Of a stretch of DNA of 64,000 nt, positions 8,547 through 17,487 are shown one piece after another; positions within the stretch are counted from its first letter, which is position 1, and each line of letters begins with the position of its first letter. The stretch comes from a virus. The stretch covers positions 1 to 64,000 of IMG/VR virus record IMGVR_UViG_3300034095_001503; one strand, 5' to 3'. The notes beneath the pieces were generated by a model. It ran no database searches and was not told the DNA's origin. It was given only the letters and a program-made list of their open reading frames with translations. The translations under genes were made by a program, and so were the position numbers.

Positions 8547-11500
8547 TTAGAATCCCCATTCATCTTCTGGTTTATCTTTTTTCTCTTCTTCTTCTATTTT
8601 TTTAACGTTTTTATTGTAAGTATTTATTGACTCTATAGCTTCATTCATTGTAGCTCTTTGGTTTTTCCAATACTCATCAGTTTCTTCTGGTGACCTAGAT
8701 TCATAATCATCTGGCATTTCACCGAATGTGTCATCATATTCATCATCTAAATTTATATTTTCTTCACTTCTAACCAGATTACCATTTTCATCTTCTTCGA
8801 TTACATCCTCATCTTCTTCACTTTCAGAATAAACTCGTTTCTTTTTAACTTCTGTTGGTTTTACGATAATTATCGATTCAGCTTTTTTGATTAATTTTTC
8901 AGTAACATTATCTATTGTCTCAATAACAACTTCTGTTTCATGTTCAGTCAATCCTTCTTCAATCTCAGAAAATATATTATATGTCTGACCAGTCATAACA
9001 GTACATTCAGTTACATAATCTAACCATTGCTCATATCTATCATCAGACGTGTTTTTGGCCATCTGATAATATTTATCACGTTCAATAGCATCTTTTTCAT
9101 ATTTAAATATGTCTGAAACATGACACAAGGGTTCATTCCATTTTCTAGAGATAAGCATTCCATCACCATCGTTGCTAATACCACAAATAATAAAAACATC
9201 TTGTTGTAATTCACCAGTAGTTTTAATCGCATTCAATTCTTTAATTTCTAAGTGTTTGAATATATCTTCTAGTGTATCCTTTTCATGTTGAATACCTTCT
9301 AACCTAGCAATTCTAAGTCTTTCATGATAATCAGCTCTAATTTCGTCCCATTCTTCAACTTCCATGTTGTTTGGAATCTTATTAACTTTATCCCAGAATT
9401 TAATTTCTTTATCTTCCATTCTCATAAGGTCAGCGTAAGTATCTTGGTCACTTTCTTTGAAAGGAATACCAGAAACTAATTCACATTCACCTTTTGTGAA
9501 GATAGTTCTTTCTTTTAACTTTTCAGTTGTTTTTTTTGTAATTTTATCTTTTGTTTTTACAATATCTAAAACTATTTTAGACCTAACGTCTTCATTGAAA
9601 CAAACAAGTAGTGGTTTAACCTTTTTATTGAATGCATCCAAATAACGAGCAACATTATATTCATCTGTATATAAACTATTTTGAATCTCTTTCATTCTAT
9701 CAGTCATACCAACATATGCCTCATTCATAGTATCCATTTCACCATTTTCTTCCATTGCAATAAGTGCTTTTTTAAGTACTTCTAATTCTTTGATATTCTC
9801 AAAGTCTTTTTCAACAGTTTCTGGGTCAATCAATTTACAATTTAACTCAACAACTTTATCAACTGTAGGATAACAGCCATTTGCTTCAAAATAAGCATAT
9901 GTATCTTTTTTACTCATCTTGTTTTTATCAATAGTTTTTAAATCACCAGTTGATTTTGAAGCACCAATATTTATATAAAACAATGTATCACCTAAATTTA
10001 CATCTAAACCTTCTCTCATAACCAATTCCATATGAGCTTGTTTAGGTAACGGATTACCAGCTATATTTGTCTTTGTAGCCTTTTTCTTATATTCAGCAAT
10101 GGTTATCTTTATTTTAGCTTTTGAAGCCATCTTAACAAGCGGAATTTGATAATTGTAAATCTTATCTACATATTCATAATAATGATTAACAAATGAATAA
10201 CCATCTCCATCCAATAACATTCTAATTCCTTTACCTAAAAATTCTTCAATATAAACTGACATTTTTTTAGATTTTACAGAGTTACCAACCAATTTAATTT
10301 TACCACCAATATCGTTAGCATAATTTTTACGAGCAAAGTTGATTGTTGAGTTACAAATATCATCGATATCCAATCCCATACGACCTTCCATATAATTCTC
10401 ATTGAATTCAGCCAATACTGCATCTAACCCAGTTAATTCTTTTCCACCATCATCAGTAGTTTTCCAATGTGAACCTTTTGCTACGTATTTGATTTCATCA
10501 ATATTATCTGGGAATGCAAAGTTAAAACCATCTGTATCACCTACCAACGCTCTAAAACCATGTTTTTCAGTAAAGTGACGAACCATTAGACGTAAGTATT
10601 GACGACCACGACATGTTGTTTCTTCAGCTGAATCAGTATCACCCCAGTTAAAGATATAAGGTGCACCATATGAACCAAACCATGAATTGGCTAAAATTTT
10701 AAGAGGTAACTGTTTTTTATCATATAAATTAGCCAAAGCTTTATACTCACCTATTTCTTTTTTGGTTGAAACAATCACTTCTGCTGTTAAATCTTTGTTT
10801 TCTTTAAGTTTAGCTTCAAGTTTTTTAGCTTTTTTCTTCTCAATACCAGTCAAGAATTTAAATTTGTCACGTGTATCAACAACATATGTTAACATTCCTT
10901 CCATTACACCAGAAATATCTAAGTCTGGGAAAATTAAGTGAGTTAACTGAATCTTTGGATAAAGTGCCGCAAAATCTAACTTAACAACACCTCTAGCATA
11001 ACCAACTTCCAATAAACGAGATAAACCACCAGTAAAGTCTCTTTTAGGTAATCCAGATGGGATAGCTAACCCTCTCTCGTAAGACCATGCAGCCATGATT
11101 AGTTTCCATTGACCAGCAGTACCCATTGTAGAACTACGCATGAATGTTGTAGGTAACATTTTTGCGATAAGGAAAGATGCTTGATTGAAGATATTATCAA
11201 TTTGTTCAGTTTCCCATAAATCATCGCAAAGATATCTTTGAACAATATAATCACCTTTTACTACTTTATAATTATCTTTCAATGGTTTCTTATCAGTAAT
11301 AATATACCAATCACCATCAGTATCATTGAATGCGTATTGATTAACTTTATCAGCCCATGTTGTATTGATTTTATCACCAGGAACATAAACACGATTAGGT
11401 TTTGCAATCTCAGAATATTGAGTAATGTATTTCAAACCCCAAGATTTGATTTCAGAGTTGATAGCCATTGCTCTACGTACAGCATGTGAAATATCCATGA

Positions 11501-12428
11501 TATTATAACCATACATGTGAGTTTGTTTATATTTCTCAGTTTCACCACCTAGTTTAAGCGATGCATCTTTTCTTCTAATCTTAGAAATTCTGTTAAGTGT
11601 AATCGCTAATTCAGTAATTGGAATTGAAAGTCTTTCAGCACGTTCAAATAAGAAAGGCCAGTCAAAGTTCTCAGAGTTATATCCAGTGATAATATCTGGT
11701 TGCACTGCATCGATGATTTTAAAGAACTTTTCGATGTTTTCCCTCTCACTGTTTCGTTTATCGCTTGGAGTCGCACCAATCGTCTCTAACACACCTTCAA
11801 GTCCTTTGTTATCACGTACACCTATCTGAAAGATTGCATGTTTACTAGCAAATAATCCTTCAGTCTCTAAGTCAAATTGAAATCTATGTACATCATCGTA
11901 ATCATCCATTCCATTGAACAATCTTTTACCACTTTGGATAAGATATTGTTCAGTAGGACTAAACATTACGAAAAAACTTCTATACATTGGTGATTTATCA
12001 TCATCTGGGTCAATGTTTTTATCACTAAATACATCAACACCACCTTCTTTAAAGAATTTTAAAAGATTATTGTATGAGTGTTTACATGTAGCCATGTATT
12101 TATATCCACTATCCATTCTGTCTGGAGTATAACCTTCTTCATTGCTAGTAATAAGTTTTGTGATTTTAATACCATAATCTTTACAAGCTTCCATGATTTT
12201 AAGACGTTTACCACCATAAATCATTGATGTTACATCTTCTTTAAACCAAAGAAATGGTTTATATGTATCATCATATAAATATTTACCCTTTTCTGGGTCA
12301 TTTATAACCAGTGTTACTTTTGGTTCGTTGTAATTAGATTCAACAGCTACAATGTACTTTTCTGGGTTTGAGCCTTGTAAAAACGATTCAATTTGTTCGT
12401 TACTTACCTTTGTTTTAGATTTACTCAT
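8547..12428 (-). CDS. Family B DNA polymerase
   Basis: Replicative polymerase of 1293 residues. The 3'-5' exonuclease has motif I FDLETEG (about 185-191), motif II GYNSENFDWP (about 249-258) and an exo III-like segment near 340. Polymerase motif A is DFAALYP (485-491), motif B KILANSWFGSYG (577-588) and motif C GDTDG (630-634), where the usual last Ser is Gly but both Asp remain. T4 gp43 is about 900 residues; the extra length here lies mostly after motif C. It includes an acidic low-complexity tail (about 1190-1293) ending PEDEWGF, which might serve as a clamp-binding peptide (inference). A well-formed host-type promoter lies just upstream (12444-12474), consistent with early expression. A terminator separates it from the convergent neck gene. 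Confidence 0.95.
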   Translation of the reverse strand: MSKSKTKVSNEQIESFLQGSNPEKYIVAVESNYNEPKVTLVINDPEKGKYLYDDTYKPFLWFKEDVTSMIYGGKRLKIMEACKDYGIKITKLITSNEEGYTPDRMDSGYKYMATCKHSYNNLLKFFKEGGVDVFSDKNIDPDDDKSPMYRSFFVMFSPTEQYLIQSGKRLFNGMDDYDDVHRFQFDLETEGLFASKHAIFQIGVRDNKGLEGVLETIGATPSDKRNSERENIEKFFKIIDAVQPDIITGYNSENFDWPFLFERAERLSIPITELAITLNRISKIRRKDASLKLGGETEKYKQTHMYGYNIMDISHAVRRAMAINSEIKSWGLKYITQYSEIAKPNRVYVPGDKINTTWADKVNQYAFNDTDGDWYIITDKKPLKDNYKVVKGDYIVQRYLCDDLWETEQIDNIFNQASFLIAKMLPTTFMRSSTMGTAGQWKLIMAAWSYERGLAIPSGLPKRDFTGGLSRLLEVGYARGVVKLDFAALYPKIQLTHLIFPDLDISGVMEGMLTYVVDTRDKFKFLTGIEKKKAKKLEAKLKENKDLTAEVIVSTKKEIGEYKALANLYDKKQLPLKILANSWFGSYGAPYIFNWGDTDSAEETTCRGRQYLRLMVRHFTEKHGFRALVGDTDGFNFAFPDNIDEIKYVAKGSHWKTTDDGGKELTGLDAVLAEFNENYMEGRMGLDIDDICNSTINFARKNYANDIGGKIKLVGNSVKSKKMSVYIEEFLGKGIRMLLDGDGYSFVNHYYEYVDKIYNYQIPLVKMASKAKIKITIAEYKKKATKTNIAGNPLPKQAHMELVMREGLDVNLGDTLFYINIGASKSTGDLKTIDKNKMSKKDTYAYFEANGCYPTVDKVVELNCKLIDPETVEKDFENIKELEVLKKALIAMEENGEMDTMNEAYVGMTDRMKEIQNSLYTDEYNVARYLDAFNKKVKPLLVCFNEDVRSKIVLDIVKTKDKITKKTTEKLKERTIFTKGECELVSGIPFKESDQDTYADLMRMEDKEIKFWDKVNKIPNNMEVEEWDEIRADYHERLRIARLEGIQHEKDTLEDIFKHLEIKELNAIKTTGELQQDVFIICGISNDGDGMLISRKWNEPLCHVSDIFKYEKDAIERDKYYQMAKNTSDDRYEQWLDYVTECTVMTGQTYNIFSEIEEGLTEHETEVVIETIDNVTEKLIKKAESIIIVKPTEVKKKRVYSESEEDEDVIEEDENGNLVRSEENINLDDEYDDTFGEMPDDYESRSPEETDEYWKNQRATMNEAIESINTYNKNVKKIEEEEKKDKPEDEWGF

Positions 12429-12443
12429 ATTAATATATTTTTA

Positions 12444-12474
12444 CAAAGGTACTAAATAAAATAAATAAAAACAA
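12444..12474 (-). promoter_or_regulatory. Bacteroidota-type host promoter for DNA polymerase
   Basis: On the minus strand: TTG (12474-12472), exactly 20 bases, then TACCTTTG (12451-12444), an excellent match to TTG-N20-TAnnTTTG. It lies 16 nt before the polymerase ATG at 12428. Confidence 0.75.
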
Positions 12475-12495
12475 GGAAAAAGTCAAAATAATTTT

Positions 12496-12518
12496 TAAGT
12501 TTGTAACGTACAAACTTA
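12496..12518. repeat. 10-bp inverted repeat upstream of the polymerase promoter
   Basis: TAAGTTTGTA, a 3-base loop ACG, then TACAAACTTA: perfect 10-bp arms, 22 bases upstream of the polymerase -33 element. It is too regular for a chance match and has no T-run on the minus strand, so an operator or activator site is more likely than a terminator. Confidence 0.5.
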
Positions 12519-12548
12519 CATTTTTATTTTTAAAGTGTCAAGTAAATA

Positions 12549-12923
12549 TTATTTTTTTATTGAACCATCTAACACATTTACAAATAATTCCTCACGAATA
12601 GGCACAATAAGAGTACCACTACCATCTAAAAAGTCTATTTCAAAATATGCCGCATATCTTCCAGCCACTGATGTTTCTTTTGTGGTAAATTGATAAACCA
12701 AATAATATTCCTCACAAATACAATTATTTTTAGGTAGTACTTCTTCAATACCAGCTATTTTACAAGCTATTTTTTTGACACCAGTAACTATATCAGTCAT
12801 TGTAAATGTGATATTAGCGTTTTGAATCTTATCGTGAAATTTATTGAAATCATTTCTTCCATCTTTGATAAGTTCCAATTTAAGTTTTGGTAACGTTGCT
12901 TTTTTATTTATGTGAAATTCCAT
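12549..12923 (-). CDS. BppU N-terminal-like baseplate/fibre-associated protein
   Basis: A 124-residue all-beta protein with the pattern of the BppU N-terminal (DUF2479-like) domain found on phage baseplates: an N-terminal strand PKLKLELIKDGRNDF, a central ITFTMTD strand, then YYLVYQFTTKETSVAGRYAAYFEIDF and a terminal LIVPIREELFVNV strand. In that family the domain anchors fibres or receptor-binding proteins to the baseplate. It is the last gene of a leftward unit with a lectin-like protein and a long fibre. An ATATTTAT motif lies only 4 nt before the ATG. The family match is by pattern and should be treated as probable. Confidence 0.5.
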   Translation of the reverse strand: MEFHINKKATLPKLKLELIKDGRNDFNKFHDKIQNANITFTMTDIVTGVKKIACKIAGIEEVLPKNNCICEEYYLVYQFTTKETSVAGRYAAYFEIDFLDGSGTLIVPIREELFVNVLDGSIKK

Positions 12924-12927
12924 ACTA

Positions 12928-12935
12928 ATAAATAT
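12928..12935 (-). promoter_or_regulatory. Late promoter motif, close spacing
   Basis: Coding-strand GATATTTATTAG with only 4 nt to the ATG at 12923. Two other genes (58362, 59663) show the same 4-nt spacing. Confidence 0.4.
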
Positions 12936-12941
12936 CTAATT

Positions 12942-13787
12942 TTAATTTATAAATCCATATTTCTGTTTAAAATAATTCCAAACAGTTATTAACCCATCAT
13001 CTGGTACAGCCCCATCATACACCAAAACTTCAGCTATATCAATTGGTGAAGCTTGTGCAAATGTACTACCATTAAAACCACCAGAAATATAAAACTTAGC
13101 AGTTGCTGAAACAGCTTTCATTGTTTTATTTCCACCAGCAGCAATTGCTGCTGTTTTAAGTGTCGAACCAACATAACCATTACAAGTTCCACCACTCATT
13201 CTGTATGTGTAATAAAAGAACTTAGATGAATCAACACCACCAGAACCCCAAGGAATTGATATTGTTGTTTTATTTAATGAGTTATTATAATACCACATAT
13301 CAATAAATGATGGTGTTGAATCACCATCAATACCAAATCCTTCTGTCTCACTACTCCACGCAGCATTGAATTCAATAATAGGTGCACCAGAACTCCATGT
13401 TCTAGTTGTATTTCTTTTAAATACAAAAAATACTGTAAAACCAGAAGAAATACCAGTAAGACTTGGTGATAAATTAGCCGCCATATATTCAGAATTAGCA
13501 TCAGTTGATGCAATATATGGGAATGAAGAACTACTACCACTAGGTGAGAATGTTGCTGCTGAATAACTTGGTGAATTTGTTGTTGTTGCTGTTAAATTAT
13601 TACCATAAACCGTTTGGTCTTGCCATAATCTAATATCAGTATTACCAACAGTTCCACCACTATAAGGTAACCCATTATAAACACCCTTCAAAGAATCAAC
13701 CCAAAGGATAGCTTTTATATTACCAAAAAGTGGTGAAGGGTCACCAGCACTATAACCATCTCTATAATTAAAAGGTATATTAAACAT
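12942..13787 (-). CDS. LamG/concanavalin-like lectin virion protein
   Basis: The 281-residue protein fits a concanavalin A-like (LamG) jelly roll: a start with AILWVDSLKGVYNG, a central GFTVFFVFKRN strand, and the characteristic ending DIAEVLVYDGAVPDDGLITVWNYFKQKYGF, which corresponds to the IAEilvyn...l..YL..KYG signature at the end of such domains. These domains bind carbohydrates, so receptor or surface-glycan recognition at the tail tip is likely. Its ATG overlaps the stop of the long fibre upstream (TAATG arrangement), implying translational coupling and one transcript. No signal peptide is present. The lectin fold is probable; the sugar bound is unknown. Confidence 0.6.
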   Translation of the reverse strand: MFNIPFNYRDGYSAGDPSPLFGNIKAILWVDSLKGVYNGLPYSGGTVGNTDIRLWQDQTVYGNNLTATTTNSPSYSAATFSPSGSSSSFPYIASTDANSEYMAANLSPSLTGISSGFTVFFVFKRNTTRTWSSGAPIIEFNAAWSSETEGFGIDGDSTPSFIDMWYYNNSLNKTTISIPWGSGGVDSSKFFYYTYRMSGGTCNGYVGSTLKTAAIAAGGNKTMKAVSATAKFYISGGFNGSTFAQASPIDIAEVLVYDGAVPDDGLITVWNYFKQKYGFIN

Positions 13788-16723
13788 TATCTAAAATCTT
13801 TTGCTATAAGACCATACAAACTAGTACCATCACTTATTAATGTTATTATGTCAACCGCATTTGCTGTAGATGATAAAACTGGTGCTATACCAGATTGCCA
13901 TTTGTATTCACTACCCCAATTAACTACTCTAGAACCACTAGCATTTTGTTTAAGTATCATAGTATAAACAGCACCATTTTGTATGTTTGTACCACCACTA
14001 ATACTTGTAGTTGCTGCTGATAAGATAACAGTTTGGATATTACTGTTGTTCCAGTTAGGTATATGTGTTGCAGTTACTGTTCCAGCACTATAAATAGGAT
14101 TTCTAGATTGACCAGTAAATGTTAAATTACCATCAACCAATAAGTTTCCACTAACATGTAACCTTTCTGTAGGTGCTATAACACCAATACCTATTTTACC
14201 ACCAGGAACTACAGTTAATGATGCATTACCACCAGTTATTGAATAAGTTCCAGTTCCAAACAACACACCACCAATATTGATACTGTCTATTGTACCAGCA
14301 GATAAAGTTATATTTGTACCAATAATTATATTATTTGAACCAATACTATCACTAGTGATTGTTGCATAACCAACATTATAACCAAATAAATTTGAATTAG
14401 TAGCACCAGTTGCTCTAAAACCAGTAGCACTACCCATGAAATTAGAAAAAGAAGCACTAGATGCACCATTACCAGCTTGATAACCAATGAAATTACTAAA
14501 TTTAGCATCAGTTGCTTGTTGACCAGCACTATACCCCATGAAATTAGATTGACTAGCACCAGTTGCTTGATAACCAGAATTATAACCAATAAAGTTTGAA
14601 TTAGTAGCACCAGTAGCCCCTAAACCAGCAGCACGACCCATAAAATTAGCAAAAGTAGCACCATTAGCTTCCCTACCAGCACTACTACCAATAAATGTTG
14701 AAAAACCAGCACTATATGCTTTATAACCAGCATACCAACCAAAGAAATTTGATTCACCAGCACCAGATGCTTGATAACCAGAACTACCACCTATAAAAAT
14801 TGAAGCTAACGCACCAGATGCTTGATAACCAGAATTATAACCAATAAAGTTTGATTGATAAGCATTATATGCTTGTTGACCAGCTGCTTGACCAAAGAAA
14901 TTTGAATTATTAGCACCACTAGCTTGATAACCAGCCCCTTGCCCCAAGAAGTTAGAGTTAGATGCGTTATAAGCTTGACCACCAGCAGTAGTACCAAAGA
15001 AGTTAGAATTATTAGCACCACTTGCTTGATAACCAGTGTTAAATCCAATGAAGTTAGCTCGAATAGCATTAGTTGCTTTATAACCAACTAAATAACCAAT
15101 AAAGTTTGAATTATTAGCACCAGATGCTTGAAAACCAGCACTTGGACCAATAAAGTTTGAACCAGCAGCATCATAAGCTTGATAACCAGCATTAGTACCA
15201 AAGAAGTTTGATACAGTAGCACCACTAGCAAACAAACCAGAGTTTACACCAAAGAAATTTGATTGAGAAGCATTAGTTGCACCATAACCAGCACTACTAC
15301 CCAAGAAATTAGATGAGTTTGCATCAGTTGCACCATAACCACTACGGAAACCAAAGAAGTTAGATTGTTCAGCGTTTGTTGCAAATGTACCAGCACTTAA
15401 ACCCATAAAGTTTGACAATGAAACTCCAGATGCTTGATATCCAGCATAGTTTCCGAAGAAGTTTGAATCAGTAACTCCAGATGCTTGATATCCAGTATCT
15501 ACTAATCCAGTTGAAAATAAAGAAGATGTGTTAATAACTGATATTGGACCACTACCACCATTGGTAAACCCACTTACATTAAATGTACCACCAGAGTTAT
15601 TGGTGAACGTAGCAGTACCAGAACTATAAGTACCACCAGTTACAAATGTATCTGTCATTCCAGTTAAGAACCCACTTACATTAAATGTACCACCAGTATT
15701 GTTGGTAAACGTAGCCACACCATTATTAGCATTATATGTACCACCAGTAATAGTCATATCACTAGCTAAAATAGATAAATTTTGACTAAAACTAGTATTA
15801 TCGTTTCTACTAATAGTTAAATTATAATTACTAGCGTTAAAAGTCATACCAGTAGTATAAATGTCATCAGATGTTTTAAAATAACCAGACACATTAAATG
15901 TTCCACCAGTATTATTGGTAAATGTAGTTGTTCCGTTTGAATAAGTACCACCAGTTGTAAATATATCAGTATTTATTGGTAAATTATAATATGTTGTAGC
16001 ACTTACTGTACTAGCAGTTAAATTACCAAATATTTGAGTATCACCACTACCAATAATACTTAAAGCCTTTTTTGCTGGAATAGTACCATTTGGTGTTAAA
16101 TAAAAATCCATTCTAGTACCACCAGAACTACCAAATGTAACACCACCATGATTTTCATTAGCGTATACACCTATCCAATTATCCCATTGTGAACCACCAG
16201 AAATACCATAAGCAGTAGTTGTAAATTTTATAGTACCCAAAACATCATTTTTCAATAAATTTAATGATGCTTGAGGTGTACCTCTTTGTCTATAGAAACC
16301 TAAACTTCCAGATTCATTAGGGCTATTTTGATATGATTCTTGATTAATATAAGTATATCCAGTATGTCTAATAGCAAATTGTTGTTTACCCATAAAACTA
16401 AAACTACCAGTCCCAGCTGATGGGATATAATCACCAACAAATATACTACCTCTTCTTTGTATTACTGCATCTTTATCTGAACCAGCATCTGTTGTTTGTG
16501 AATTTTGTAAAAAAAACGGTGTACCAGCACCAGTACTGAATTCAATGTCTTCTCCATTGAATTTTGTTAGTGTTACAATTCCATTGTTTGTTGTTGCAGT
16601 ATGTATTGCGAGTCCTTTTAAAAAGATGAGATTTTCATCCATTTCAGCAAAACTTAATACGCTACTTTTTGTAACGTCATTATATGGGCTATTTTGACTT
16701 CTTAATATTAAATAGTTATTCAT
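13787..16723 (-). CDS. Long tail fibre with about 22 tandem 17-residue repeats
   Basis: This 978-residue fibre has three parts. The N-terminus (NSPYNDVTKSSVLSFAEMDEN) resembles adaptor domains of other Bacteroidota-phage fibres. A middle part repeats TGGTY...TFTNNTGGTFNVSG modules shared with the gene at 1635-3083. Then come about 22 uninterrupted copies of a 17-residue unit, consensus SNFFGxxAGYQASGAxx, that probably form a beta-roll or trimeric beta-prism stalk like YadA/Hep_Hag heads. The C-terminus contains GKIGIGVIAPTERLHVSGNL, a common lead-in to fibre tips, and a beta domain ending IAKDFR. A late-type motif lies 16 nt upstream (16740-16747). It is likely the main host-contact fibre of this block. 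Confidence 0.8.
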   Translation of the reverse strand: MNNYLILRSQNSPYNDVTKSSVLSFAEMDENLIFLKGLAIHTATTNNGIVTLTKFNGEDIEFSTGAGTPFFLQNSQTTDAGSDKDAVIQRRGSIFVGDYIPSAGTGSFSFMGKQQFAIRHTGYTYINQESYQNSPNESGSLGFYRQRGTPQASLNLLKNDVLGTIKFTTTAYGISGGSQWDNWIGVYANENHGGVTFGSSGGTRMDFYLTPNGTIPAKKALSIIGSGDTQIFGNLTASTVSATTYYNLPINTDIFTTGGTYSNGTTTFTNNTGGTFNVSGYFKTSDDIYTTGMTFNASNYNLTISRNDNTSFSQNLSILASDMTITGGTYNANNGVATFTNNTGGTFNVSGFLTGMTDTFVTGGTYSSGTATFTNNSGGTFNVSGFTNGGSGPISVINTSSLFSTGLVDTGYQASGVTDSNFFGNYAGYQASGVSLSNFMGLSAGTFATNAEQSNFFGFRSGYGATDANSSNFLGSSAGYGATNASQSNFFGVNSGLFASGATVSNFFGTNAGYQAYDAAGSNFIGPSAGFQASGANNSNFIGYLVGYKATNAIRANFIGFNTGYQASGANNSNFFGTTAGGQAYNASNSNFLGQGAGYQASGANNSNFFGQAAGQQAYNAYQSNFIGYNSGYQASGALASIFIGGSSGYQASGAGESNFFGWYAGYKAYSAGFSTFIGSSAGREANGATFANFMGRAAGLGATGATNSNFIGYNSGYQATGASQSNFMGYSAGQQATDAKFSNFIGYQAGNGASSASFSNFMGSATGFRATGATNSNLFGYNVGYATITSDSIGSNNIIIGTNITLSAGTIDSINIGGVLFGTGTYSITGGNASLTVVPGGKIGIGVIAPTERLHVSGNLLVDGNLTFTGQSRNPIYSAGTVTATHIPNWNNSNIQTVILSAATTSISGGTNIQNGAVYTMILKQNASGSRVVNWGSEYKWQSGIAPVLSSTANAVDIITLISDGTSLYGLIAKDFR
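14346..15466 (-). repeat. About 22 tandem 51-bp (17-residue) coding repeats
   Basis: In-frame repeats of consensus SNFFGxxAGYQASGAxx in the fibre gene 13787-16723. Units diverge at positions 4, 6-8 and 14-17 but keep N, F, G, G and A. Region length is 22 times 51 bases, no interruption. Confidence 0.8.
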
Positions 16724-16739
16724 AGTTTAAATCTTTACA

Positions 16740-16747
16740 ATAAATAT
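16740..16747 (-). promoter_or_regulatory. Late promoter motif
   Basis: Coding-strand GATATTTATTGTAAAG, 16 nt before the long fibre ATG at 16723. Confidence 0.55.
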
Positions 16748-16760
16748 CTATAAAAACAAA

Positions 16761-16785
16761 AAAGCTGGAGCATTGCCCCAGCTTT
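16761..16785. terminator. Hairpin in a divergent intergenic region
   Basis: AAAGCTGG, then a mismatch and GC, a 3-base loop, and CCAGCTTT, with T-rich flanks on both strands. It lies between divergent starts, which is unusual for a terminator. Confidence 0.6.
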
Positions 16786-16808
16786 ATTTATTTTAATGTG
16801 TTTTTATT

Positions 16809-16825
16809 ATAAATATGATATTTAT
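16809..16825. promoter_or_regulatory. Back-to-back late promoter motifs
   Basis: ATAAATAT (16809-16816, minus orientation) and ATATTTAT (16818-16825, plus orientation) are one base apart. The plus copy (ATATTTATAATAAAA) lies 18 nt before the ATG at 16844; the minus copy would read towards the fibre, through the hairpin at 16761-16785. Confidence 0.5.
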
Positions 16826-16843
16826 AATAAAAAATAATATATT

Positions 16844-17485
16844 ATGAATAGTACATTACAAAAATTAGCACAATCATTAGGTTTTAAAAAAGATATAGAT
16901 AATCTTAAATCTAATACTACTGAAGGTGTTGATTCAATATCTGAAGTTTATGATTTATTATTAACTAATATTAATAGAATTAATACATTAGAAAATAATT
17001 TATCTGGAACCACTGGTACAACTACATCAAATAAAAAAGTTGCTTTCTCACCTATGAATATTTCATCTTGTGATACCGCACCAACAGCTGGTACCACACA
17101 ATACTATTATTTAACTATTGCTGAAATGGATATGACCATTAGTAAAGCAAAACTTTGGGGTTATAGTGGTACTGATACTGTGTTATTTGGTATATATAGA
17201 GGTACATTTGAGTCACACACATTAATAGGTGAAGGTAGTGCAGTTTGTGGTTTAGGACCAAATGTTATAAATATAACCCCAAAAGAAGGACAAACATTAG
17301 ATGTAACTACTGGTGAAAATTTAATTGTTGGTTTTTACCCTACTGGTACCAGTTGGAGAACAATATACGATACTGGAATAAATGATTTAATTTTTGGTAT
17401 AACAAGTACTGCTAATATTAATTCTATGCCACAAAATATAATAGGGACAGCAACAAATGTTAGATTTGGTTTAACTTTATATTAA
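16844..17485 (+). CDS. Virion-like protein with helical stalk and beta head
   Basis: The 213-residue protein has a predicted helical or coiled-coil N-terminus (residues 1-60, LAQSLGFKKDIDNLKSN then NRINTLENNL), a Thr/Gly linker (SGTTGTTTSN) and a beta-rich C-terminal domain of about 145 residues. That architecture is typical of short fibre or tip proteins. No homologue is recognised. It starts a rightward unit with a late-type motif 18 nt before the ATG, is divergent from the long fibre, and is followed after 2 bases by a small membrane protein. It may be a secondary receptor-binding protein or a decoration protein. Function is inference from shape alone. Confidence 0.55.
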   Translation: MNSTLQKLAQSLGFKKDIDNLKSNTTEGVDSISEVYDLLLTNINRINTLENNLSGTTGTTTSNKKVAFSPMNISSCDTAPTAGTTQYYYLTIAEMDMTISKAKLWGYSGTDTVLFGIYRGTFESHTLIGEGSAVCGLGPNVINITPKEGQTLDVTTGENLIVGFYPTGTSWRTIYDTGINDLIFGITSTANINSMPQNIIGTATNVRFGLTLY

Positions 17486-17487
17486 TT

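Noticed and set aside
14346-15466. Regularly spaced short repeats resembling a CRISPR array
   Set aside because: Units are 51 bases, in frame, with conserved residues and no unique spacers; they are coding repeats of a fibre.
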